A DNA stretch of 64,000 nt from Eledone cirrhosa (taxonomy: Eukaryota > Mollusca > Cephalopoda > Octopoda > Eledonidae). The stretch is from positions 194,114,134-194,178,133 of the forward strand of contig OZ024743.1 of NCBI GenBank assembly GCA_964016885.1, written 5' to 3'. Shown here piece after piece: positions 56,066-64,000 of this stretch. Under the pieces are notes generated by a model, which searched no databases, had not been told where the DNA came from, and worked only from the letters and a program-made list of their open reading frames with translations. Numbering within the stretch: the first letter of the stretch is position 1; each line of letters starts with the position of its first letter. The translations under genes were made by a program, and so were the position numbers.

Positions 56066-56379
56066 TTTTGTGGAGCGAGAGACTCCTTCTCTTCATTAAG
56101 AATTTCTCTAGAAGGTCACTGAGATATAAAACATGCGACTTCGTTTGCATTCAATGTTGTATACCAGTTCGTCTTTTTGGGCAAATGCATTCGATGTTCA
56201 TGCAAAGCTTTCCTCACCTAAAACAGCTTCAAGGTATTACTGGGTAATTGACATTATTTGCGATACATGGTGTTGCTGGCCATAGGCAAGTCCCTAGCAG
56301 GGCTAAAATCAAGCGATGGCATTACTCGAAATTGAGTTGCAGCCATCATGTATTTATGTACAGCTCGTATGTACGTATA
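56066..56379. other. Worn partial unit of the tandem array
   Basis: Positions 56311-56350 (GATGGCATTACTCGAAATTG then GCAGCCATCATG) repeat the pre-microsatellite part of the 0.67-kb unit in degenerate form. Nothing else is seen. Confidence 0.5.
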
Positions 56380-56745
56380 TTGGTATGTATGTATGTATGT
56401 TTGTAGCCGTAACATCTGATGCAATAGTAGATGCGGCGTAGTGTCATACGGTTTGTCTTGAGTACTTTTAAACTTGGTGGAGCCCAACACATCACCAGAT
56501 CGGAACACAACCGATTTCTTCTAGAGATGGAGTGTGAATGATATAGAAAGCGAAAAAGAGGTATAGAGGAAGAATCGACTCAAATACTGTACTAGCACTC
56601 TTTTTATACGCCACGAAATAATGAAAGGCAAAGTTGACCTCGGCAGGATTTGAACTCAGCGCGCAGAGAGCCGGAACAAATATCATAAAACATTCTATGC
56701 TACGTTCTAACGACTCGTCCAATCCATCATCTACTAATGATATAT
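56380..56745 (-). mobile_element. Extended tRNA-derived SINE
   Basis: Minus strand: head GATGGATTGGACGAGTCGTT, B box GAGTTCAAATCCTGCCGAGG, worn body, then the GAGTCGATTCTTCCTC junction and the same distal part as at 14640-15060 (AGAAGAAATCGGTTG, ending near GCATCTACTATTGC). Confidence 0.7.
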
Positions 56746-59239
56746 AATATATTAGAAATAAATAATTATTTCAAGATTCATTCTGGAGTTTGATTTGTCT
56801 CCCTTCTTAATAGCTACAGAGTGCAAAAAAAGCGATTATTTGTATTGATACTGCTCTCTCATCTAAAGGACAGTTTACTGTTAAATCATGCCAGTTAGAC
56901 TACCATTATTGTACACTTCTATCGCTGTAAAGCTGTAATGCAGCGGCAAGCCATAAACCGTCGGGTAGAGTATAATCACCAAGTCATTCTCTTTCTTTAT
57001 GTTACGTATTTCTAAGTAGAGTAGAAGTGTTCAGTATTTATTGGTGCAATAAGCACGTCTCTTGCATCTAGGCAGCCAGTAGGAAATCCATTTAATCATT
57101 TATCTCTTCAATCCATTACAAATGTATGTTGTTTTTATTTAGACCTAATTTATTCTTGATCGAGCGGACGTGATCAAAGTAATTTCAGTCATGTCCATTC
57201 CAGATTTTAGAGGTATCATGAACTACATTAGTTTGTGTATTCCTTTTATATTTACTACACCAGGGAGTTATTTAAAGGATATATTGTTGCTATTCTTAGT
57301 AAGTAGAGTGACCATACAGACACACAGGGGAAGCGTTCTATGATATTCTGTTCATGTTATGATCGTTCTTGGGTCCTTTAATCTAGTATAAGTAGGAGAA
57401 AAGTATATAAACAAACTATAATGTCTGTATCGTTTCTTTTTTAAAAATAATTATAGCTAAATGAAAGAACTAGTTCCAGAGTTGTGTTATCACTCGATTA
57501 AGGGTAGAAATATAGTTGGCAAAAGTTATATAACTTCTATAAAACTTAAGCAATCAGACGTCGATAAACATAGATTAAAGTGATTTTCTGGAACAAATTG
57601 CTTTAATTTCTTTGAAATTATTTCAAATTATTCCACCTAGATGGAGTCATAGCTATATACCATTGATTCAAATAGTAACTAACTAGGTCAGCTTGATCTG
57701 AAGTCGGTGAGTGAACATTTCTATTCTGGTTAACGATTATACATGCACGTATGTATAGATAAATTCACGCATGCATACATACATATGTACATACATACAC
57801 ACATAAATTCATTCATACATACATACGTGCATACATAGAAACATACATATAAACGCGCATACATATATACATACACACACTTACATATATACATACATAA
57901 ATGCGTGTACTTGTATATACGTATTGTTCTATAAATTGTAGCAGCTTCCTGCAGCAATTTCTATATATGCACACACGCGCATGTTCATATTAATAAACAT
58001 CTCCTAGTACCCAATCAATATATACACAAACAAGTTTAAGGAGATGTTCAGGTTTCCGATTGTAGTCATATTTTAAAATACAAAAGCTGTTCTCTCCAAA
58101 CAACAGATTTGTTAAGTCAATATGCTGCCTGTACATGACAGATGAGTGTGCTGTAACTGTGTGAAGGTTGCCTTCAGTAGCTTCCTTCCTAGACACCATG
58201 TCTCTAGCTTTGTGTACATATATGCTTAACTATGGCGAGATGCAGGTAGGTGTAGAACGTCAAGTAGTGTTCGTATTAGGCTTTTATTTTACTTAATGGT
58301 TTCTAGAAGTGACATTGACTTAGAAGAGTCGAACATTTTCCGGCAAGGTAACAAACATGATTGATTCCAGCGTACTTGGGCCTGTTTTCTGCGTGACAAA
58401 GAAAGCATTTGTTAGGAATTTGTTGAAAGCTACGGTAACATCTCGCTCGAAAACGAATTTTTCTTTTACTTATTCTGTATTACTTAGTGAAGTTTATTTC
58501 GTTTACACTATAATACGAACAAATGCATAAAACTTCAACCTAATTTTTGTCATTTGAATTAAGTTATAAGTTTTAAACTTATGAACTAACCGAAATATAA
58601 CATGCACGTAACACTATTTTCTCAAACAGACAGGCAAAATATTTTAGATTTTATCTGGAAGGAAAGCTGAGATCCTATCTCGTATATGCCTTTGTGAAAG
58701 GATTTACTAACTTACAGGAAATGAAGTTACACAAAACAGTAATCGTATCTAAGTAGACTTTCAACCACCTTGGCGCTGAACACCAAGGCCAATAAGGTCA
58801 GACACAAAATATTAACTTTATTTAATTTGAATTAATCAATATCAATATCATTAAATTTATAGCATTCCAATTTCAATTCAACGAACGAAATGAATGCAAC
58901 CACTAATTTGGAAAGAAATAGTCAAACTTACTTTGGCATATTCTTTACAAACAAAAATATTGAAATATAAAATAAAGCAGTAAATTTAGGTATTTTAGAT
59001 GTGTGTAGAAATAAACAGCCATCTAATCTGTAGCTTATAAATGTTCTCTTCGAGCGGAAAATGAGTATTTAGTTTCTTTAGCTAAGTAACTAGAGAAAAC
59101 GTTTAAGATTGGAAATTCTAACGAAAGTTCTGAGGGACGGCTATGTAGAAGGTGGGGAAGCAGGGAGAATCGGAAAAACAAAACGTCGATGATGACGAAG
59201 CATTCGTAAATTCATTAAGTGATAATTCAAACTTTAATT

Positions 59240-59240
<1 letters not shown>
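56746..59240. other. Unassigned; one weak minus-strand frame
   Basis: 2.5 kb of AT-rich DNA with a CATA-like patch at 57740-57900. The minus-strand frame 57990-58199 (69 codons, starting MVSRKEATEGNLHTVTAH) has normal amino-acid composition, unlike most frames here, and could be a decayed or real exon. I recognise no family and no clear splice context. Confidence 0.4.
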
Positions 59241-59301
<61 letters not shown>

Positions 59302-59323
59302 GTTTGAATATGTATAACCTCCT

Positions 59324-59355
<32 letters not shown>
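59241..59355. repeat. TA microsatellites
   Basis: Two pure (TA)n runs separated by ~30 bp; the second is the left boundary of the next element. Confidence 0.95.
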
Positions 59356-59362
<7 letters not shown>

Positions 59363-59770
59363 ATAGAGGTGTAACACACAAGTTATGATATATTGGTAAA
59401 CAGAATAGAAAATGCTGACAAATTGTTCACAGTGAAAAATAGTTTAATTAGGAATAAGTGAGAATTAGTAATAGTATTGGTTAGTATTCAGTTTTGGTTT
59501 TAAGTTTTACCGGTTGCGCATTTCTAATGCTTTTCAAAAATAATTTTGAGATAGAGCGTCCGTGATGTTTGCTCTGATCTGATTAGTTTTGGGAATTCTA
59601 CCTGTTTTTATGTTAAAAAAGTGGCTCCAGCGGTATTAAAATAAGTTTTGCGCCAATTCGTGTTTCAAAAATGTTTGTGGTCAAAACAATTTTGATTGGT
59701 CGGTAGAGGTCATGTGAATGTAAAAAATTAATTTTGCGCCAAATGTAGGTTTGTGTCGGCTGACTGAGAA
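59356..59770 (+). repeat. Left inverted terminal repeat
   Basis: Reads AAAAGAATAGAGGTGTAACA to GTGTCGGCTGACTGAGAA. It contains CUGACAA-AUUG-UUCA-CAGU-GAAA (from about 59416), a hammerhead-like sequence with one core base wrong, present in both arms. Confidence 0.85.
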
Positions 59771-60004
59771 ATAAGTCTTTCACAACAAATATGTGTGTGT
59801 GTGTAGTAGTAGTAGTAAAGAGGTTCGTTGTTGTGATAATGGTCAGCAGGGATGTGTGTGCGAACCGCAGCCTGTTGACAGTTCAAATGCCTATTAAGAC
59901 AAGTGTGTGTGTGCGCGTGTGTGTGTGTAGCAGAGTAATTCGTGGTAGAGGGATGGTCAGTAGGAATGTGTCTGTAAGTGTGTGGGGGATATTTTAACAT
60001 GTTA

Positions 60005-60037
60005 AAAGATATTTTTCAGCTCTTGTCTTATACGGAA

Positions 60038-60102
<65 letters not shown>

Positions 60103-60160
60103 TTTGTATGTTAATGTACGCGTGTGTGTGTATATATGTGTGTGTGTGTGTGTGAGAATG
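60005..60160. repeat. TG microsatellite
   Basis: Pure (TG)n at about 60040-60100 and a second TG-rich run to 60170. Confidence 0.9.
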
Positions 60161-60312
60161 TGTGTGTGGGTGGACCAGTATTTATTTCTGGTAAAATGGT
60201 GTACATTATTCGATATTTTCAGTAAAATCGATTCTCTCAATAGAACATCAAAAACCTTAATAATAAAAGGTGTGAAATAATATATAGTATTGGCATAATA
60301 CCAAGGTGTGTG

Positions 60313-60660
60313 TGAGTGTGTCCAGATTGTACGTACTGCAAGGGGGATCCATTAGGCCTTGCCGTATTGGAATATCTGTGCACAAATATGTATCTGGAGT
60401 GTGTCCAGAAATTGTATACCTGTGTACAAATTGTATACCTGTGCACAAATTGTACACATATATCTTGAGTGTGTCCAGAAATTGTATACCTGTGCACAAA
60501 TTGTATACCTGTGCACAAATTGTACACATATATCTGGAGTGTGTCCAGAAATTGTATACCTGTGCACAAATATGTATCTGGAGTGTGTCCAGATTATACG
60601 TACTGCAAGGGGAATTCATTAGGCCTTGCCGTATTGGAATACCTGTGCCAAATATGTATG
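60313..60660. repeat. Nested minisatellite, ~70-bp unit
   Basis: GAGTGTGTCCAG recurs at about 60313, 60398, 60468, 60538 and 60581. The middle units are 70 bp and are themselves built from ~22-bp pieces with ATTGTATACCTGTGCACAAA. The outer part ATTAGGCCTTGCCGTATTGG occurs at both ends (60350 and 60618). Confidence 0.85.
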
Positions 60661-60871
60661 TGCCCATCAGTGTGCAATGCATGTGTGCGTTTATGTATGT
60701 GTGTGTGTCGGCACGTTTATATCTATAGACATCAAAAGGTATGCAAATTTGTGTATATTTGTGTTGCACCATAGAACATGTGTGTTTACGTATGTCATTG
60801 TGTTTATATATGGGTAGAGATGTGTGGTGATGTAGGTATGTATGTTGACGTGTGTATGTTGTGGGTTCGTC

Positions 60872-61336
60872 TTAGGGAGAAGTGTTTAGACGGGGTCCGT
60901 ATTTGTTAATAAAGTAAGATTCCTTGCTGATGCGCTGGGTGTGGTTGGCATTATCTTTAAATTTGTAGAGGGGAAAGATTCTGAAGTTGGGATGATTTTG
61001 GGCGGCACAGGTATCAATGTATTCACTCAGTGGTATTTTCCTGTATTCCCGTATTTTAATTTGGGATCTATGGACAGTCATGCGTTGGCAGAGGCTGTTT
61101 TTGGTCTGGCCTATGTATTGTTCTCGACAACCTGAGCAAGTTAATACATATATTAGATTTTCTGATGCGCATGTGAAATTGTGTTTTACTATAAAACGTT
61201 GTCCTTCTTTGAAATAGAATTCCGAACCCACTATTAGGTTGATGCAAATGCCACAGTTGGGTCTATCGCATTTGTTTACTGTGGGTTTCGTTGTTGTGGT
61301 TGGCAGTACTTTGGCATGTGTTAGGATGTTTTTCAT
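60872..61336 (-). pseudogene. GIY-YIG endonuclease of second Penelope-like element
   Basis: A 154-codon frame to the natural stop. It has the Cys cluster CDRPNCGIC, then LIYVLTCSGCREQYIGQTKN (GIY strand IYVL, YIG strand YIG), LCQRMTVHRSQI, and the distal acidic step SKESYFINKYGPRLN (candidate catalytic Glu). The nuclease part looks undamaged, but it is separated from the RT by stops, so it is listed as part of a dead gene. Confidence 0.85.
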
Positions 61337-61384
61337 TGACTTAGATTGTCTTTTGCTCTTTATGATATCGTGTGTTCGTAGGAT

Positions 61385-61834
61385 TTAGTTCATTCTATGG
61401 TCCCTTTTCAACACAGGGATGTTTTGGAGGATGGTGTCAAAGGCCTCATTGTTGAGGGGGTTGTGTGTGGAGATGTATGGAAGAGCTTTTAGTTTCGGTT
61501 GATTTACTTTAGGGTGTCTAAGGTCCTGGGTACTGAGTTTTAGGGCACGTTGGATTCCATTGTCAATTAGTGATGCAGGGTAGTCCCTGCCTATGATTGT
61601 GTCCTTTAGTTCTTGTAGCCGTAAGTAGCAGGTGTTTTTATTGGAGACTATAGTAGAGATTCTCTTGGCTAAGTTGTAGGGAATATTAATTTTAACGTGT
61701 CTAGGGTGGCAAGAGTTGAAAGGAAGATATTGCTTGTAGTCTGTGGGCTTGTAGTATATGTCTGTTTCTATTTTTTTGTTATGGATCTTAATGAGGATGT
61801 CGAGGAAGGGGAGTTGTTGATGGCTGTATTCCAT
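61385..61834 (-). pseudogene. Reverse transcriptase thumb region
   Basis: A 149-codon frame with PFLDILIKI, ETDIYYKPTDYKQYLPFNSC, HPRHVKINIPYNLAKRI and LKALPYISTHNP. This is the usual order in the C-terminal RT part of Penelope-like proteins. It joins the endonuclease frame after a stop and short gap. Confidence 0.85.
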
Positions 61835-62765
61835 CGTGAAGTTAATATTCGTGTTGAGCCCATTTATAAGGGTGTGAAATTCTTTAAGTTTCTCGATGTT
61901 TTCGTGCCAAAGGATGAAGCAGTCATCTAGATATCGCTACCAGTTCCTTTCTATGTGTAAGTGGAGAGTGTTTCCAAATTTGTTTAGGACTTTAGTGTAG
62001 AGGGTGATTTCCAGGTATCCCATGACTAGGTTGGCATAAGTGGGCGCTGTTTTCGTTCCATAGCGGTCCCAGATTTCTGCCTGTAGTGTTTGTTATTGAA
62101 AACGAAGTAATTGTTCTCCAAGATAAATTTGAGTCCCTCTATCACGAATTCTTTTTTGATGCGTTGTGGGAGTTCATTCTGGTAATTATCCAGCCAGAAT
62201 TGGATAGCTTCTATTCCTAGGTTGTGGGGGATGTTGGAGTATAGGTTGACTACATCGAACGTCACTAGTAGGGTTTGTTAAGAAAGTGGCATATTAGAGA
62301 GGTGATTGAGCATATCTAGGTCGTCCCTTATATAGCTTTTGATGTGTTTGAGAAAGGGCTTGAGAATGGTATCAATGAAGCTGCTAAGGCGGTGGGTTTC
62401 GCAAGCGGGGCCTGCTATTATAGGTCTTAATTTGAGATCATTGGGTGAGGGGACATTGATGACTATGTATGTGGTTTCCTTGCATGCCTTACTTATTAAT
62501 TCGCTTTTATGTACTTTAGGGATACCGTAGAAAAGGCTGGATTTACTTGTGAAGTCTGTGATGAAGCTGAATTCCTTGTTAGTGAGTCCTTCTTTGTATT
62601 GGTTATCAGAGTTTTTAGGTTTCTCATAATTTTCTGTTGATTGTAGTGTTCAGCCTTTTCGTAGTATGTTTCGTTTACCAATGTGGAGAGCGCTAAGTTG
62701 ATATATAATTCTGTCTCCATTACGACTACTGTACTCCCTTTATCAGGCTCTTTAATTGTAATGGT
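61835..62765 (-). pseudogene. Reverse transcriptase palm, broken
   Basis: Motif A is FDVVNLYSNIPH (62265-62026 frame), followed by FILENNYFVFNNKHYRQKSGTAM (motif B region, then frameshift). Motif C reads YLDDCF at about 61915-61932, with an in-frame TAG just before it. The N-terminal piece at 62496-62720 (METELYINLALSTLV onward) precedes these. Catalytic residues are still readable, but frameshifts and stops disable the protein. Confidence 0.8.
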
Positions 62766-63109
62766 TCTCAGTCAGCCGACACAAACCTACATTTGGCGCA
62801 AAATCAATTTTTTACATTCACATGACCTCTACTGACCAATCAAAATTGTTTTGACCACAATAATTTTTACAACACGAATTGGCGCAAAACTTATTTTAAT
62901 ACCGCTGGAGCCACTTTTTTAACATAAAAACAGGTAGAATTCCCCAAACTAATCAGATCAGAGCAAACATCACGGACGCTTTATCTCAAAACCAATACTA
63001 TTACTAATTCTCACTTATTCCTAATTAAACTATTTTTCACTGTGAACAATTTGTCAGCATTTTCTATTCCGTTTACCAATATATCATAACTTGTGTGTTA
63101 CACCTCTAT

Positions 63110-63116
<7 letters not shown>
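62766..63116 (-). repeat. Right inverted terminal repeat
   Basis: Reverse complement of the left repeat (TTCTCAGTCAGCCGACACAA to ACACCTCTATTCTTTTA). Confidence 0.85.
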
Positions 63117-63165
<49 letters not shown>

Positions 63166-63182
63166 CTATCTATATATGTATG
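63117..63182. repeat. TA microsatellite
   Basis: (TA)n of about 35 bp, then TATG/TATC variants. Confidence 0.9.
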
Positions 63183-63345
63183 TAGTGACGAAACATAGGT
63201 CAATTGCATGAACTCATAATCCTTTATTAACTGCTATATATTTCGATGATAGCCATTGAATGGCTATGACCTCATCAGGCAGTTAGTCAGTTCGTAGATA
63301 TGCCAGCTCTGTGTTTATAGTGTTGATGGTATCAGAGCCTTGTAC
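63183..63345 (-). mobile_element. Short hammerhead-bearing insertion
   Basis: About 160 bp of non-simple sequence between two (TA)n tracts, with a well-formed hammerhead-like motif in the middle and no coding capacity. Its family is not otherwise present in the window. Confidence 0.55.
63228..63285 (-). ncRNA. Hammerhead ribozyme-like motif
   Basis: Minus strand: stem I UAACUGC, core CUGAUGA, stem II about 12 pairs (AUAGCCAUU-C-AAUGGCUAU inside a G-C, G-U, U-A base with one C-C mismatch), GAAA, stem III UAUA, UA, stem I GCAGUUA. Stem I has 7 Watson-Crick pairs. This is among the best matches to the type I hammerhead consensus in the window. The tetranucleotide stem III suggests activity, if any, as a dimer. 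Confidence 0.75.
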
Positions 63346-63357
63346 ATATATATGTAT

Positions 63358-63394
<37 letters not shown>
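63346..63394. repeat. TA microsatellite
   Basis: TA/TATG run directly before the foldback arm. Confidence 0.9.
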
Positions 63395-63659
63395 GAAGTG
63401 GTTACACAACAGTTAGTTCACTATACTGAGAACAATTGTTTCACCTTAGCGGATCTTCAGCTCGTAATGGACATGGTTATACGGAACAGGAAGGACAACC
63501 TTACGAACGCGCATGAGCAGAAACGATCCGCTAAGGTGAAACAATTGTTCTCGGTCTGGTGAACTAACTGTTGTGTAACCACTTCTACCTAACTCGTCCC
63601 ATGGACTGAGTGCTCTACCACTACGGATATTACCTTCCAGTGTTCTACCACTATGTATA

Positions 63660-63660
<1 letters not shown>
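63395..63660 (-). mobile_element. Deleted relative of the 34.8-kb foldback
   Basis: The arms GTGGTTACACAACAGTTAGT and its complement at 63565-63583 match 34804-35531, but almost the whole centre is missing. The outer right flank (CTACCTAACTCGTCCCATGG onward) is shared. The left arm keeps a complete hammerhead-like core, while in the right arm the CUGANGA part is deleted. Confidence 0.8.
63427..63464 (-). ncRNA. Hammerhead ribozyme-like motif
   Basis: Minus strand: stem I GAG, core CUGAAGA, stem II CC-GCUAA-GG, GAAA, stem III CAAUUG, UU, stem I CUC. Only three stem I pairs remain here (a C-A mismatch replaces the fourth pair seen at 35464). Confidence 0.55.
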
Positions 63661-63698
<38 letters not shown>

Positions 63699-63735
63699 GT
63701 ATATATAATGTATATATATATATGTATGCTTATAT
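63655..63735. repeat. TA microsatellite
   Basis: TA with TATG and TTTATG interruptions. Confidence 0.9.
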
Positions 63736-64000
63736 AATCAAGGTTTAGCAAATAAGAAAAAGTTTCAAAATAAGTTTTGAAAAATTAACTTTACTTACTA
63801 TAGTTACCTTTACCGAATCGGTTTCGAGTCTCAAAAATAAACGGAGTCCATGCGGCATCCGTTGCAAAGAAAAACCTCGTCAGAAGGATCTTTTCACTCG
63901 AAGAATATAACATTCCCGAATTCAAATTACGAACTGGCGCTATTCAAAATTGTTCCCGAGATGAGAGTAAATGAAGTGGAATCAATTTTTTCAAGGGCCG
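63736..64000. mobile_element. Hammerhead-bearing repeat fragment, copy 2
   Basis: Homologous to 18552-18783 from TAATCAAGGTTTAGCAAATA onward, about 80 percent similar by eye, and continuing past the right end of copy 1 (there a (TA)n tract begins) to the window edge. It therefore shows more of the element than copy 1. Confidence 0.65.
63807..63887 (-). ncRNA. Hammerhead ribozyme-like motif
   Basis: Minus strand: stem I CCUU, core CUGACGA, a ~50-nt stem II arm (inner helix ACGGA with UCCGU, irregular base), GAAA, stem III CCGAUUCGG (3-4 pairs), UA, stem I AAGG. The cleavage triplet would be GUA. The core is intact, unlike copy 1 at 18.6 kb, and the stems are held by different base pairs. Confidence 0.7.

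Larger units (their letters stand above)
59356..63116 (-). mobile_element. Second Penelope-like element with inverted terminal repeats
   Basis: A 3.76-kb element with inverted terminal repeats: left 59356-59770 (415 bp) and right 62766-63116 (351 bp). The main difference is a ~63-bp insertion in the left copy. Between them the minus strand carries, 5' to 3', pieces of RT, thumb, and a GIY-YIG endonuclease, then a minisatellite. Both outer ends touch (TA)n tracts. Stops and frameshifts are spread through the frame, so this copy is old or inactive. Terminal repeats of Penelope-like elements can be direct or inverted; here they are inverted. Confidence 0.85.

Noticed and set aside
57990..58199. 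Host exon candidate (69 codons, minus strand)
   Set aside because: The composition is normal, but no family, splice sites or neighbouring exons could be recognised, so it is not called as a gene.

Overview
The window looks like non-coding, repeat-dominated DNA from a cephalopod mollusc, probably an octopod. This is an inference from three things: about 25 copies of tRNA-derived SINEs that look like cephalopod families (one with what I recall as the cephalopod SINE central region), very dense (TA)n, (TATG)n and (CA)n microsatellites, and the mix of Penelope-like, Helitron, Tc1/mariner and LINE remnants. I found no convincing host exon, rRNA, tRNA gene or CRISPR array. All long non-repetitive reading frames belong to mobile elements.

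Layout. 1-5.0 kb: microsatellites and four SINEs. 5.07-6.70 kb: a foldback element with ~515-bp arms around a decayed endonuclease-like reading frame of Penelope-like (PLE) type. 7.5-8.0 kb: three tandem SINEs. 8.2-10.24 kb: a Helitron with a 113-bp minisatellite and a helicase remnant. 10.9-16.6 kb: a SINE cluster plus a foldback. 18-24.3 kb: microsatellites with embedded hammerhead-bearing fragments and long palindromes. 25.5-28.35 kb: an inverted pair of LINE fragments with a 5'-inverted RTE/BovB-like LINE between them. 29.67-30.97 kb: a Tc1/mariner-family element with DD37D spacing and internal stops. 34.0-35.5 kb: hammerhead-bearing repeats and a foldback holding a reverse-transcriptase (RT) fragment. 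38.88-44.98 kb: two nearly identical head-to-tail PLE copies with an RT frame of 982 codons and a GIY-YIG endonuclease. 48.1-48.6 kb: a foldback. 54.2-56.1 kb: a ~0.67-kb tandem repeat. 59.36-63.12 kb: a second, decayed PLE with long inverted terminal repeats. 63.2-64.0 kb: three more hammerhead-bearing fragments.

The most notable signal is at least twelve hammerhead ribozyme cores (CUGANGA, stem II, GAAA) on both strands, in five or six unrelated sequence families. Nine of them can also be closed by stem I with a short stem III and a UA or UU cleavage dinucleotide. Related copies keep stem I or III paired through compensatory changes. Nearly every hammerhead-bearing fragment abuts a (TA)n tract. 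Hammerheads are known in PLEs and in retrozymes, so the window reads as a dense collection of such elements, several arranged as foldbacks, in (TA)n landing sites. All structures and alignments were found by eye.
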